NCBI RefSeq assembly: GCF_030506285.1
Contig: NZ_CP119422.1
Location: forward strand, 2,728,001-2,792,000
Reading direction: 5' to 3'
DNA from: Catalinimonas niigatensis
Lineage (GTDB): Bacteria > Bacteroidota > Bacteroidia > Cytophagales > Cyclobacteriaceae
Length of the DNA stretch: 64,000 nucleotides
Positions 18,537 through 27,800 of this stretch are shown here, piece by piece; within the stretch, counting starts at the first letter, position 1, and every line of letters begins with the position of its first letter. The notes under the pieces were generated by a model. The model searched no databases, had not been told where the DNA came from, and saw only the letters and a list, made by a program, of their open reading frames with translations. The position numbers and the translations under genes are program-made.

Positions 18537-18842
18537 ATGATGAAAAAATACGGACTGCACGGAAAACTGAAAGCAAAAGAAGGACAAGGCGATGCTCTGG
18601 CGGAGATTCTGGTACAAGCATCAGCATTAGTAATTCATGCCAAAGGTTGTCATCTGTACATGGTGAGCCGAGATCCTCAGGAAAAAGAAAGTGTCTGGGT
18701 CACAGAAGTGTGGGATAACAAAGCAGATCATGATCAATCGCTAAATGTGGAAGGAGTAAGAGCGCTTATCTCCAAGGCAATGCCTTTGCTGGACGGGCAA
18801 CCGGAAAAAGGGTTGGAATTGGAAGTCATTGGTGGAATTTGA
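18537..18842 (+). CDS. Antibiotic biosynthesis monooxygenase (ABM) family protein
   Basis: 101 residues. Ferredoxin-like fold pattern of the ABM/YgiN family: LHGKLKAKEGQGDALAEILV, CHLYMVSRDPQEKESVWVTEVW and NKADHDQSLNV. Such small dimeric proteins include quinol monooxygenases and heme-degrading enzymes. No conserved partner is adjacent, so substrate is unknown. AGGAG lies just before the tandem ATGATG start (18537 or 18540). Confidence 0.85.
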   Translation: MMKKYGLHGKLKAKEGQGDALAEILVQASALVIHAKGCHLYMVSRDPQEKESVWVTEVWDNKADHDQSLNVEGVRALISKAMPLLDGQPEKGLELEVIGGI

Positions 18843-18976
18843 ACTCATAAAAGTTAAGAAAGTAAGCCAAAGCAGGAGCCTTATGCAGAGACAAATACGT
18901 CTACTCTGTAAAATGCAATAGCTTTTAACCAGATTTTCTTGCAACTCTTAGGCAGCTTATGGGGTTATAATTTAAC

Positions 18977-19558
18977 ATGAACTTCCTGGCACACTTCTAT
19001 CTTTCTGACCTGAATGAATCACTAATCGTTGGCAATTTCCTGGGAGATTTTGTGAAAGGTAATAAGTATGAAAACTTTTCGCCGGAGATCGCCAGAGGCA
19101 TTCAGCTGCATCGTGAAATAGATTCTTTTACCGATCAGCACCCCTATCACTTACAGAGTAAACATCGGCTTGACGACAAATATGGTCACTATGCCGGAGT
19201 AGCCATTGATATGTTTTATGATCATTTGCTGGCCATTCAGTGGGCCTCTTATTCTGACATTCCTTTATCAGATTTCACTCAGTTTATCTATCAGACTCTG
19301 GAAGTTCATGCCAACAATTTTCCTCCCTCTGCCCGGCAGGTGCTGACCTACATGGTCAAGCATGACTGGCTGCTGCACTATCAGGAAATGGCAGGAATAG
19401 AACAGGCTTTGACAGGTATCAGTCACAGGGCGCGCTACCAATCAAATCTGGAGCAAGCCCCGCTTGACTTACAAAAGCATTTTTCACAATTTAAGCAGGA
19501 CTTCTCAGCATTTTTTCCGGAACTGAATGCACATGTGAAGCAATACCTGGCTTTCTAG
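18977..19558 (+). CDS. Acyl-carrier-protein phosphodiesterase (AcpH-like)
   Basis: 193 residues, the usual size. The sequence opens with MNFLAHFYLSDLNESLIVGN and continues FLGDFVKG, IQLHREIDSFTD, GHYAGVAIDMFYDHLLA: the HD-like metal-binding pattern of AcpH. The enzyme removes the 4'-phosphopantetheine arm from acyl carrier protein; in Escherichia coli it is not essential. It stands as a single gene between the ABM protein and a D-lactate dehydrogenase-like gene. Confidence 0.9.
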   Translation: MNFLAHFYLSDLNESLIVGNFLGDFVKGNKYENFSPEIARGIQLHREIDSFTDQHPYHLQSKHRLDDKYGHYAGVAIDMFYDHLLAIQWASYSDIPLSDFTQFIYQTLEVHANNFPPSARQVLTYMVKHDWLLHYQEMAGIEQALTGISHRARYQSNLEQAPLDLQKHFSQFKQDFSAFFPELNAHVKQYLAF

Positions 19559-19659
19559 GACATAGGGCTATTTTATATGCTTCACAGAAAGAGCTGTAAA
19601 CCTGTGAGACAGTGCATTCGCTAACTTATAACTTTCAACCCTGAACAAATTTTTTAAAT

Positions 19660-20658
19660 ATGAAAGTAGCTTTTTTTAGTACCAAAGCCTATGACAAGGA
19701 ATTTATGAATCGTGTTAACAAGCAGCATGAACATAAACTCACCTATTTTGACACAAGCCTGGAAGTTTCTACCGCTATTCTGGCCCATGATTATGAAGCA
19801 GTTTGCATCTTTGTGAATGACAAAGCAAACAAGGGCACGCTCCAAAAATTACATCAGCAAGGTATCCGACTGATTGCTTTACGTTGTGCAGGCTTTAATA
19901 ATGTGGATCTAAAGGCTGCTGAAGAACTGGGGATCAAAGTAGTAAGGGTGCCAGCTTATTCACCTTATGCAGTGGCTGAACATGCACTAGCGATGATTCT
20001 GACCCTCAACCGTAAGACACACATTGCTTACGACCGTGTACGCAATGGTAATTTTTCCCTGGACCGTCTGATGGGTTTTGATATGAGAGGCAAAACGGTA
20101 GGTGTAATTGGTACGGGTAAGATCGGACAGATCTTTGCCAGTATTATGCACGGTATAGGTTGCCATGTAATAGCCTTTGACCCTTATCCTGATCAGGAAT
20201 TTGAACAGGAAGGCAGGGTAAAATACGTGCCTTTGGATGAAATTTGGAAAGCATCGGATATCCTTTCTCTGCATTGCCCACTGACGCCGGATTCACACTA
20301 TATGATCAATGAGGAAGCCATTGATAAAATGAAAGACAAGGTCATGCTGATCAATACCAGTCGGGGAGGATTGGTAGACACCAAAGCAGTGATCAAAGCG
20401 CTGAAGTATGGCAAAATCGGCTATCTGGGGCTGGATGTGTATGAACAGGAAGAAAACCTCTTTTTTCAGGACTTGTCCGGTCATATCATTCAGGATGATG
20501 ATATTTCCCGGCTGATGACCTTTCCTAATGTATTGATTACCTCTCACCAGGCATTCTTTACTGAAAATGCCATGACCAACATTGCAGAGACTACGCTACA
20601 AAATATCAGTGATTTTGAAGAAGGTAAAGATTTAAAGAACGAAGTAAAAATATCCTGA
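19660..20658 (+). CDS. D-2-hydroxyacid dehydrogenase (D-lactate dehydrogenase-like)
   Basis: 332 residues. NAD-binding motif GKTVGVIGTGKIGQIFASI (GxGxxG), the substrate-domain start MKVAFFSTKAYD, the conserved INTSRGGLVDTKAV with catalytic Arg, GYLGLDVYEQE with Glu and ITSHQAFFTENAM with catalytic His. This pattern, including the order and the ending NEVKIS, matches D-lactate dehydrogenases of the LdhA group. It probably reduces pyruvate to D-lactate with NADH. Single gene; the RlpA gene is convergent 25 bp downstream. Confidence 0.92.
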   Translation: MKVAFFSTKAYDKEFMNRVNKQHEHKLTYFDTSLEVSTAILAHDYEAVCIFVNDKANKGTLQKLHQQGIRLIALRCAGFNNVDLKAAEELGIKVVRVPAYSPYAVAEHALAMILTLNRKTHIAYDRVRNGNFSLDRLMGFDMRGKTVGVIGTGKIGQIFASIMHGIGCHVIAFDPYPDQEFEQEGRVKYVPLDEIWKASDILSLHCPLTPDSHYMINEEAIDKMKDKVMLINTSRGGLVDTKAVIKALKYGKIGYLGLDVYEQEENLFFQDLSGHIIQDDDISRLMTFPNVLITSHQAFFTENAMTNIAETTLQNISDFEEGKDLKNEVKIS

Positions 20659-20683
20659 AGTGTACATCTTTATATCCGGCAGG

Positions 20684-21103
20684 CTACCGGACTTTGTTCA
20701 GTTGTTGGCTAAGGCTGTCTGCCAGTTGTGGGCTGAGTAAAGCTTTAATGTGCACATGTGCCACTCCATCATCAAGAAAGCCTAAGGAATCGGCAGCACT
20801 GCGCGATACATCCAGCACACGGCTTCTGTGATAAGGTCCGCGGTCATTGACTCTAAGCCGGATCTGCCGTTGATTCCTTGGATTGACTACCAGAATTACA
20901 GTGCCTAAAGGCAGATACCGATGTGCTGCTGTAAGGCTGTCCGGATGGTAAGCTTCTCCGCTGGCAGTAGGCTTCCCGTTAAGTACATTGGCATAATAAG
21001 AAGCTTTTCCTTCCTGACTGAAATTATATTTCTCTACAAAAGGCTGGCAAGCCTGTATGATGGCGTATCCCAGGAGAAAAGAGACATGGATGAGCTTGAG
21101 CAT
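20684..21103 (-). CDS. RlpA-like double-psi beta-barrel lipoprotein
   Basis: 139 residues with a lipobox-like N-terminus (IIQAC, Cys near 19). Residues about 28-125 are the double-psi beta-barrel of RlpA: EGKASYYANVLNGKPTASGE, LTAAHRYLPLGT, VNDRGPYHRSRVLDVSRSAA. RlpA proteins are septal or cell-wall lytic transglycosylases (in some species) that cleave naked glycan strands. It lacks the C-terminal SPOR domain of the classic enzyme. Single gene; terminator-like DNA lies on the other side of the next gene. Confidence 0.9.
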   Translation of the reverse strand: MLKLIHVSFLLGYAIIQACQPFVEKYNFSQEGKASYYANVLNGKPTASGEAYHPDSLTAAHRYLPLGTVILVVNPRNQRQIRLRVNDRGPYHRSRVLDVSRSAADSLGFLDDGVAHVHIKALLSPQLADSLSQQLNKVR

Positions 21104-21128
21104 ATCCCAATATTAGACAATCAGGCAC

Positions 21129-21152
21129 AAAAAAACCGCCCGAAGGCGGCTT
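21129..21152 (-). terminator. Rho-independent terminator after the coiled-coil membrane gene
   Basis: On the minus strand, AGCCGCC, a TTCG tetraloop and GGCGGTT are followed by T7. The stem is GC-rich with one G-T pair, and it lies 26 bp beyond the stop of the gene at 21178-21801. Confidence 0.75.
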
Positions 21153-21177
21153 AAAGGGTACATATCGTTTTCTGGAA

Positions 21178-21801
21178 TCAGCGTTTGATGCCGGTGTTAC
21201 GCCCCATTTCTTCTACTGCGTTTCTTTCTGTCTGTAATTCTCTTCTGAGGCGACGCTCTTTCTCCAGTGAAGTACGGCGCAGTTCTTCCATTTCTTCCTG
21301 CAACTGCATAAAGTTCATTTGAGTGCGTTGCGTTACATTACGGCTACGCTTAAACTGGTAAATAGCTCCTGCCAATAAAACCAGCAATATGGCGGTGGTA
21401 ATCCAGAAGGCTCCTACAAACTTATCTTTGGGGATATCCAGGCCCAGCACAGAAATATGGGTGGCAGCATGCTCGCTGGCCTCTACAATAGATTGTTGCT
21501 CATCAATCTTCTGCGTTAGATTGGTTACTTCCTGGTTCAAAGATTCTACCTTATTCTGAGTGGCCGCTAGTTCTTCTTTGGAAGCTGCCATACGATCCTG
21601 CACATTTGCCCAGATGCTATTGAGATCCTGCAGGTTCACTACTTTGTATTCCCTGCCGGAACTTGATTTGACAGAATTGGAAGACTCTAATAGTTCATTA
21701 AATTGTCCATCTAAAGTACTGGAGGTTTCCTGCGCAAATCCAGTCGTTAATGCCAGGCACAATGCCGATCCCAGTAATAACATTCGGTTGATAGTTCTCA
21801 T
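21178..21801 (-). CDS. Membrane protein with periplasmic and cytoplasmic coiled coils
   Basis: 207 residues. A signal peptide (about 1-23) is followed by a long alpha-helical, Gln/Glu-rich segment (about 60-105, heptad-like QNKVESLNQEVTNLTQKI), one transmembrane helix (about 130-150), then a second helical, strongly basic/acidic segment (LQEEMEELRRTSLEKERRL) and the tail GRNTGIKR. No enzyme motif is seen. Homologues in Bacteroidota are mostly hypothetical and sometimes misnamed as tRNA methyltransferases. A structural or tethering role is likely; I cannot name it. Confidence 0.75.
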   Translation of the reverse strand: MRTINRMLLLGSALCLALTTGFAQETSSTLDGQFNELLESSNSVKSSSGREYKVVNLQDLNSIWANVQDRMAASKEELAATQNKVESLNQEVTNLTQKIDEQQSIVEASEHAATHISVLGLDIPKDKFVGAFWITTAILLVLLAGAIYQFKRSRNVTQRTQMNFMQLQEEMEELRRTSLEKERRLRRELQTERNAVEEMGRNTGIKR

Positions 21802-22153
21802 AACACCTCTACAATTTTTTTACTTAATGCTTTTTATTATTAAATATCTTGCTCTTACTTGATTCTTTAATTCAGTATCAAACATCAAAAATAAGGCTTT
21901 AATACTTACAACTGTCAATATCCTAAAATAATTGCAAGTTAAATGACGTATAATAACTACTATAAATTACAAAAACTTACATTTTGATAAGAAAAGAGCT
22001 TTCTACTCACTTCAAATGAAGTTAAAAAAAATTTATATAGTCAATGAGTTTACAAATTTTGCAAAAAAAAACCTTAAGATTCAGGTTTTCCTCTCTTAAG
22101 TTTTATCAATTTAGTAAAAAAAAATTCATTAAGGTAATTTTCAGTATAAATAC
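21802..22153. other. AT-rich gene-free gap of 352 bp
   Basis: Very AT-rich sequence upstream of the coiled-coil gene and downstream of the ABC permease gene. No frame, hairpin or repeat stands out. Confidence 0.4.
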
Positions 22154-22924
22154 TTAAGCATGGATGTCCATCTTCTGAAAATCTGCCAGTCCTAAACCTA
22201 CAAAAATAAAGCAATAAATCAGGCTGTATATTTCTACAATACTCATCGTCTTTGCAAGATACATTTCTTGCAGATACAGCAAAGGGTAACTGTAAGGCAA
22301 ATAAATAACGTGCTTCCACCCTTCCACCAATAGGCTTGACAACACAAAGCCGATCACTCCTACCCCCAGGGCTACAATAAAACTACGAAAGCGCATACTT
22401 ATCCAAAACTGCAAAGTCAGCATTCCTCCTACTGATAATAAAGTTTTGAAACCCAATTTAAACAGAAATGATAAATCAGGAAAGGTCTCTAGTAAGTGTA
22501 ATTCTGGTCTTAACATACCGAGCAGTACTCCTGAAAGCAGGAGCATCACCATAAAAAACAGATGAGAAACTGCAATCAGCAGATAGGTGAAGAGTAATTT
22601 GGAGAGATAAAGATGACTGCGCGATACGGTAGAAATGAGCAGATGCTTCCACATGCTGTTCCGATATTCTATAAAACACACCAGTGCTGCCATAATAATA
22701 GCAAACAGGGGAAGCAACATAAAAGCGGTTCCCTCATAATATACCATATAAAAGTGCTGCCAGGGATCTTCATCCGCAGCAGGCACAAAGTTTTCTGTTC
22801 CGAAGAGCAGCATGAAAAAGAAAGCCAGCATGATGCCCGCAGTACCTATCAGGGATAACCATACAGCCAGTGAGTTTTTTGCTTTTAGGATTTCCGCTTG
22901 CAGGCTGAGCTTAAGTTTCCTCAT
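22154..22924 (-). CDS. ABC-2 type permease subunit
   Basis: 256 residues with about six hydrophobic segments (near 20-40, 65-85, 105-135, 155-175, 180-205 and 225-245). The start RKLKLSLQAEILKAKNSLAVW is typical of BcrB/NatB-like ABC-2 permeases. It overlaps the ATP-binding gene upstream by 14 bp, so the two are translationally coupled. The pair is of the bacitracin/lantibiotic exporter type, although no peptide or lantibiotic gene is seen nearby. Confidence 0.85.
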   Translation of the reverse strand: MRKLKLSLQAEILKAKNSLAVWLSLIGTAGIMLAFFFMLLFGTENFVPAADEDPWQHFYMVYYEGTAFMLLPLFAIIMAALVCFIEYRNSMWKHLLISTVSRSHLYLSKLLFTYLLIAVSHLFFMVMLLLSGVLLGMLRPELHLLETFPDLSFLFKLGFKTLLSVGGMLTLQFWISMRFRSFIVALGVGVIGFVLSSLLVEGWKHVIYLPYSYPLLYLQEMYLAKTMSIVEIYSLIYCFIFVGLGLADFQKMDIHA

Positions 22925-23840
22925 TGGCTGATTTTTCTAATTGCGTAAAGTGGAGGTACAGGTCTTCTAAGTTTACATCAGGTTGGCGTATCTGAAAGAT
23001 GCTGATGGCGTTAGCTCTGAGCAAATCTATCAATCCGGCAATCTGTTCCTTTGTTTGCAGGTGTACCAGCAATTTTTCACCTTCACTCTCCACCTGAAAT
23101 GAGGACTGCTGCAGAAGATAAACGGCTTTTTGTGTTTGGTCAGTTTCTATCCAAAGCGGATGAGAGGAGTGCTTCTCCTGATGCAAAGCCTTGAGTGTTC
23201 CCTGGTACAGCAACTTTCCCTGATGGAGTATACCTATATGATCGCAGCTTAGCTCCACTTCATGCAGCAGGTGGCTGGAAAGCAGTAGTGTTTTGCCTTC
23301 CTCCTGATGTAAATGCTGAATGAGCTTACGTATCGCCACAATTCCTTCCGGGTCCAGCCCATTGACCGGTTCATCCAGTATCAAAAGTTGAGGATCAGGT
23401 AAGAGTGCCAGCGCAATGCCCAGCCGCTGTTTCATCCCGGTAGAGAAGGTACCTACTTTTTGCCGCACATTGGATGAAAGTCCCACCATGTCAAGCACTT
23501 CGGCAATCCTTTTAGATTGAAGATTACGGTAAAGCACACTGATCATTAAATTATCCTGCGCACTAAGATGAGTGTACAGTGGAGGATCTTCTACCAAAGC
23601 CCCAATTTCATCAAAAACCTTACTTTCTCTTTGTTGAAGCTCCTGTTCAAATAGAAATACCTTACCCTGCTGTGCTTTGAGAAGACCTAGAATTAGTTTC
23701 ATAATGGTAGACTTTCCTGCTCCATTCCGGCCTAATAATCCAAAACAACTGCCTTCTGGTATAAATAAAGACAAGTCATGGATGTTGGTCTGGTTGCCAT
23801 AATTGAAAATAAGATTGTCTGTTCTGATCGCTAATGACAT
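22911..23840 (-). CDS. ABC transporter ATP-binding protein (BcrA/CcmA type)
   Basis: 309 residues. Walker A GLLGRNGAGKSTIMK, Q-loop region, signature FSTGMKQRLGIA, Walker B LLILDEPVNGLDPEG and a switch His in SSHLLHE are all present, so the ATPase looks functional. The C-terminal about 80 residues form the variable domain usual in the BcrA-like group. It is the first gene of a two-gene operon with the permease at 22154. The substrate is unknown; peptide or drug efflux are plausible by family. Confidence 0.92.
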   Translation of the reverse strand: MSLAIRTDNLIFNYGNQTNIHDLSLFIPEGSCFGLLGRNGAGKSTIMKLILGLLKAQQGKVFLFEQELQQRESKVFDEIGALVEDPPLYTHLSAQDNLMISVLYRNLQSKRIAEVLDMVGLSSNVRQKVGTFSTGMKQRLGIALALLPDPQLLILDEPVNGLDPEGIVAIRKLIQHLHQEEGKTLLLSSHLLHEVELSCDHIGILHQGKLLYQGTLKALHQEKHSSHPLWIETDQTQKAVYLLQQSSFQVESEGEKLLVHLQTKEQIAGLIDLLRANAISIFQIRQPDVNLEDLYLHFTQLEKSANEET

Positions 23841-24106
23841 AGATAGAAATTAGATCGAATATTCGCTAAGGCATCAACAAAATGGAGAAATAAAAGTTAA
23901 TATGATAAGCTAAAATATACATAGTATTATCGGAGATATAAAGACTGGTATCTTTGCTAAATAAGCATAGGTTGAGCTTAGTGGTATTTTTATCATTTTC
24001 TGTTTATTAAAAACACATATTTTTATTGAGCTGTGTAATTCCACTATTCACCAACTTTATCATTAAACTTTAATTGTTTTTTTATTCATAATCCACCCTT
24101 ATCATC

Positions 24107-25285
24107 ATGAGTGTGAATGAAATTGATCATGAGTCCGAGGAGCCCAATGGCCGTGGACAGCAATTAGAAACCATCAAAAATCAGATAGAAGAAGATGGTG
24201 GTTTGGCTACCAAAATTATTGAAAGTCTGCCTATTGGTGTTTGCCTGATGGATGAAGAAGGCTATTTCAAAAAAGTGAATGAGACCTATTGCAAGCTCTA
24301 TGGCTATCAAAAAGAAGAAATGCTGGGGCAACATTTTACATTGGTGGTACCCGACCGTTACAAAAGTAAAATGGATCTCCTGCACAGAGAATTTATAGAG
24401 AATCACTATGAGATGAAGGGCGAATGGGTAGTGCAGAGGAAAGACGGTCAGGAGTTTACCATCCTGGTCAATACGGCACATATACAGGACGGTGCTACAC
24501 ATGCCAGGCACAACATGACTTTTGCAGTAGATATTTCGGAGATCAAAGACTCTACCCAGCAGTTGGAATCTACCATAGAAGTACTCAATAAAAAACTGGA
24601 CGCTCAGGAATTGGCATCTTATATCTCTAACCATGACATCAGGAACAATCTGACTTCCATTGTACAGATTGCTGATATATTAAAAGACACCAATCCTACT
24701 GAAGAACAAAAAAAATGGATTGATGTGCTTCATGATTTGGGGCAGCGTACGCTGTATATGCTCAAGATGTCGGCAGATTATCTTAAAATGGAGCGCGGAA
24801 AATATACACCTAACATACAGAAGTTTGACCTGCTTCAAATGCTAAGTGAGCAGACGTCTGCCTTGAGTAGAATCGGCAGAAATAAGCGTATCAGTATATA
24901 TATCAGCCTGAATGACCAGCCTGTAAGAGATGAGAGCGAACAGCTATTCATTTATGCAGATGAACTTTATCTGGAACGGATGTTAAACAATCTTATCCTG
25001 AATGCCATTGAAGCTTCACCTCCAGACGAAAGTGTAAAAGTGGACGTGCAACAGACAGAAGAAATTCAGGTTATTATTCAAAACAAAGGTGCTGTACCGG
25101 AAGAAATCCGCGATCACTTTTTTGACAAATTCGCTACCTCTGACAAAAGAGACGGTACAGGACTGGGCACTTACATTGCCAAACTGGTAGTAGAACTACA
25201 CAAAGGAAAAATTGACTATAGCACTTCTGAGGAAGAAGGAACGACAGTCAGGATAAGCCTGCCTGCTAAAGTTAAAGGAAACTAA
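24107..25285 (+). CDS. PAS-domain histidine kinase with atypical H box
   Basis: 392 residues. One PAS domain (about 32-145, IGVCLMDEEGYFKKVNETY) precedes a HisKA-like helix pair with the phospho-acceptor His176 in the unusual setting SNHDIRNNLTSIV, where the usual Glu after the His is Asp. The HATPase domain has an N box (LNNLILNAIEAS) and a G2 box (GTGLGTYIAKL). The G1 box normally reading DxGxG is not visible: the stretch reads NKGAVPEE. It may bind ATP weakly or be a pseudokinase-like relay (inference). No membrane segments; no adjacent response regulator. The UspA gene follows after 232 bp. Confidence 0.88.
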   Translation: MSVNEIDHESEEPNGRGQQLETIKNQIEEDGGLATKIIESLPIGVCLMDEEGYFKKVNETYCKLYGYQKEEMLGQHFTLVVPDRYKSKMDLLHREFIENHYEMKGEWVVQRKDGQEFTILVNTAHIQDGATHARHNMTFAVDISEIKDSTQQLESTIEVLNKKLDAQELASYISNHDIRNNLTSIVQIADILKDTNPTEEQKKWIDVLHDLGQRTLYMLKMSADYLKMERGKYTPNIQKFDLLQMLSEQTSALSRIGRNKRISIYISLNDQPVRDESEQLFIYADELYLERMLNNLILNAIEASPPDESVKVDVQQTEEIQVIIQNKGAVPEEIRDHFFDKFATSDKRDGTGLGTYIAKLVVELHKGKIDYSTSEEEGTTVRISLPAKVKGN

Positions 25286-25517
25286 ACTTAGTTTATTTTA
25301 GGTGCTTATGGTTTTCCTGAGCAGCCTGGTTTTTACTTTTATTTTTGTAGATGCATTCTCCCCCATTTGTGGCTTTTTGTGATGACCCAGCCTAAGCGCT
25401 TTGCCTGATGTTTTCCAAGAAAAGATTGGAAACTAACATTGATCATATTTTACACTGACCAGCATCATATTCTTTTAGAACCACCGGTGGTATATTAGCC
25501 ATCAACCAAAAAAGATA

Positions 25518-26366
25518 ATGATGAAAACCATTATAGCAACCACTGATTACAGCAGCGATGCCTATTATGCCGTACACTATGCTGCCCGGCTTGCTGCCTG
25601 TTTTAATGCTCAACTGCTGTTGTTCAATGCCTTTCAGCTCTCCGTCCATGCTGCTAATACCCTGCTCTCTCCTTCCACTGTAGACAAGATGATGCACAAT
25701 AATGAAACTCGCCTGGCTAAGTTGGGTAGAGAATTGTCAGAAACCTATCATATTGAAGTTAAATACACTACTTATACCTCTTTAGTGGAAGAGGAAATAG
25801 AAATACTGGTAAAGCAGTATGATGCTGACCTTGTAGTTATAGGTATGCAGAATGAGCTTGCCGAAAATAAAATTCTGGGCAATACCACCACTTCCGTGAT
25901 CAGAAGGGCTAATTATCCTGTGCTGGTGGTGCCTTTTGGAGCAGAGTTCAATACTATTAAGAAAATCCTGTTTGCAAGAGATGAAAAGGCTCTTCATGAA
26001 GGAGATAAACACATGAAATTGCTTAAGGAGATGGCCGACCTATTAAAAGCAGAAGTTGAAGTTTTTCATGTGGAGAAAATGCCGGTGGAGCACTCTGATA
26101 AACGCAGGAAAGAAGTACAGAAAGATGAATTAGAGCAGATATTAGCGCGTGCACCTCATACTTACAAAATGGCTAATGCCGATAACATTGCCGAAAGTAT
26201 TGTTGAGGAAATGAAGTCTTACAAACCTGATCTACTGGTGATGGTACCCCATGTAGGCTCTTTTCTGGATCATCTGCTCAAAAGAAGCATGACCCGCAAA
26301 ATGGTGATGGAAACCAAAGTCCCTTTGCTGGCTCTACCTGATATGAACACAACTGTGATGATCTAG
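25518..26366 (+). CDS. Universal stress protein with two tandem UspA domains
   Basis: 282 residues made of two UspA domains (about 1-145 and 150-280). The first carries the ATP-binding pattern G-x2-G-x9-G-S/T at GMQNELAENKILGNTTTSVIRR followed by YPVLVVP; the second has a weaker one (MVPHVGSFLDHLLKRSMTRKM), so only the first may bind nucleotide. Family knowledge: tandem Usp proteins are induced by starvation or oxidative stress. A first segment ATTDYSSDAYYAVHYAA is typical of the fold. No adjacent operon partner is seen. Confidence 0.88.
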   Translation: MMKTIIATTDYSSDAYYAVHYAARLAACFNAQLLLFNAFQLSVHAANTLLSPSTVDKMMHNNETRLAKLGRELSETYHIEVKYTTYTSLVEEEIEILVKQYDADLVVIGMQNELAENKILGNTTTSVIRRANYPVLVVPFGAEFNTIKKILFARDEKALHEGDKHMKLLKEMADLLKAEVEVFHVEKMPVEHSDKRRKEVQKDELEQILARAPHTYKMANADNIAESIVEEMKSYKPDLLVMVPHVGSFLDHLLKRSMTRKMVMETKVPLLALPDMNTTVMI

Positions 26367-26446
26367 AAAGTCCGGTGGCTTAGGCCAGACTTGTGATTTC
26401 TGCAATTTATCAATGACATCTGCTCTCTAGGTTTCAAAGAGGCAAG

Positions 26447-26920
26447 TCAATCTTCGTTTCTTCCAAAAATGTAGTGAAATCCCCAGGAACCTCTGAGAAT
26501 ATTTTCCGACTCAAATTCATTGGTGGCAATGCTGGGAGCAAGTTCTACATGCAGTCCTAAGCCGGAAAAACTCTGTATAGGATATACTTTTATCCCAATG
26601 GGAAAAACTATTCCCTCAAGAACATTTACTCTGAGCCCCAATCCGCCATATACCTGATGTTGAGGTTTATTGATAAAGCTATAAGTGGCTACAATTTCAG
26701 GAGAGATATCATCAAAATCTCTGTCGGTGCTTAACCGGAACTCAGCCATGATAGGCTGACCTGCAAAATTATACTGCACGCCCACAAAAGGCAAACCCGA
26801 TTGATGATAACTGACACCTACCTGGGCAGAAGCAGTAGATTGAACAAAAAACGTAGCTGCTGCGAGTAAAAAGATGCATACAGGTGCTCTCATAAAAAAT
26901 GTTTGGCTGTTAGTACTCAA
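26447..26920 (-). CDS. Secreted hypothetical protein, beta-barrel-like
   Basis: 157 residues; a signal peptide is present (start either Met1 at 26920 or Met10 at 26893; ending ASAQ). The mature part is a run of short amphipathic beta strands with aromatic ends (VGVSYHQSGLPFVGVQYNFA, then LRVNVLEGIVFPIGI) and ends with a Tyr-Ile-Phe-Gly-Arg motif, as in small outer-membrane beta barrels. No family is recognised. It converges on the uspA gene with an 80-bp gap. Confidence 0.6.
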   Translation of the reverse strand: MSTNSQTFFMRAPVCIFLLAAATFFVQSTASAQVGVSYHQSGLPFVGVQYNFAGQPIMAEFRLSTDRDFDDISPEIVATYSFINKPQHQVYGGLGLRVNVLEGIVFPIGIKVYPIQSFSGLGLHVELAPSIATNEFESENILRGSWGFHYIFGRNED

Positions 26921-26997
26921 TGTATTATTCCCAAATTAAAAGCTAATCTTCTAATCTACCAAAACTTTTTATTATGAAGAGCGATAACACATAAAAA

Positions 26998-27786
26998 TCA
27001 TTCGTTTTTCACTTCTTTCACATACTTTTTCACATCACTTTTCAGGTCCTTGCTGTGCTCCACTACCTTGATGAAGGCGCTGCCTATGATCGCACCACTG
27101 GCGTACTCACAAGCTTTACTGAAGGTTTCATGATTGGAAATACCAAAACCAATCAGCGTAGGATGCTTAAGTTGCATCGCCTGCACCCGCTTAAAGTAAG
27201 CCACCTGCTCTTCGCTAATGCCGCTTTTGGCTCCGGTAATGCTGGCCGAGGACACCATATAAATAAACCCATGCGTATTTTCATCAATCAGCCGGATGCG
27301 CGCTTCGGAAGTTTGTGGAGAGATCAGGAAAATATTATACAGCCCATAAGATTCAAACAGCTCTTTGTACTCTTCCAGATACTCCTGCATGGGCAGATCA
27401 GGGAGAATAAGGGCGTCTATGCCTACCTGCTGGCATTGCTGGCAGAATTTTTCCAGCCCGTACTGCATCGCCGGATTCAGGTAGCCCATCAGGATAATAG
27501 GGATATTCACGGTAGAGCGAATGTCTTTGATCTGCTCAAACAGTTTTTTGATCGTCATCCCGTTTTCAAGTGCTTGTGTGCCACTCTGCTGAATGGTGGG
27601 GCCGTCGGCCAGAGGGTCGGAAAAAGGCATACCTATCTCTATCAGGTCGGCACCGGCTTCCTGTAAATATTGGGCAATGCGAACTGTATCTTCCAGTTCA
27701 GGAAAACCTGCGGTATAATATACAGAAAGAATGTTTCCCTGCTTCTCCTGAAAAAGTTGGTCTATGCGGTTGGTCGTTTGAATCAT
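26998..27786 (-). CDS. trpA: Tryptophan synthase alpha subunit
   Basis: 262 residues. TrpA blocks: LIEIGMPFSDPLADGPTIQ with catalytic Glu (LIEIG) and Asp (SDPLADGP), then ILMGYLNPAMQYG, ALILPDLPMQE and GFIYMVSSASITGAKSG. The enzyme cleaves indole-3-glycerol phosphate to indole and G3P and channels indole to TrpB. It is the last gene of the visible operon, separated from the ATP-grasp gene by only 14 bp, which suggests translational coupling of those two. The length and key residues are normal. Confidence 0.96.
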   Translation of the reverse strand: MIQTTNRIDQLFQEKQGNILSVYYTAGFPELEDTVRIAQYLQEAGADLIEIGMPFSDPLADGPTIQQSGTQALENGMTIKKLFEQIKDIRSTVNIPIILMGYLNPAMQYGLEKFCQQCQQVGIDALILPDLPMQEYLEEYKELFESYGLYNIFLISPQTSEARIRLIDENTHGFIYMVSSASITGAKSGISEEQVAYFKRVQAMQLKHPTLIGFGISNHETFSKACEYASGAIIGSAFIKVVEHSKDLKSDVKKYVKEVKNE

Positions 27787-27800
27787 GATGTATAATAATT

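Noticed and set aside
22154-23840. Lantibiotic immunity or biosynthesis cluster around the ABC pair
   Set aside because: The transporter is of the right type but no precursor peptide, LanB/LanC-like or kinase-regulator gene lies next to it.
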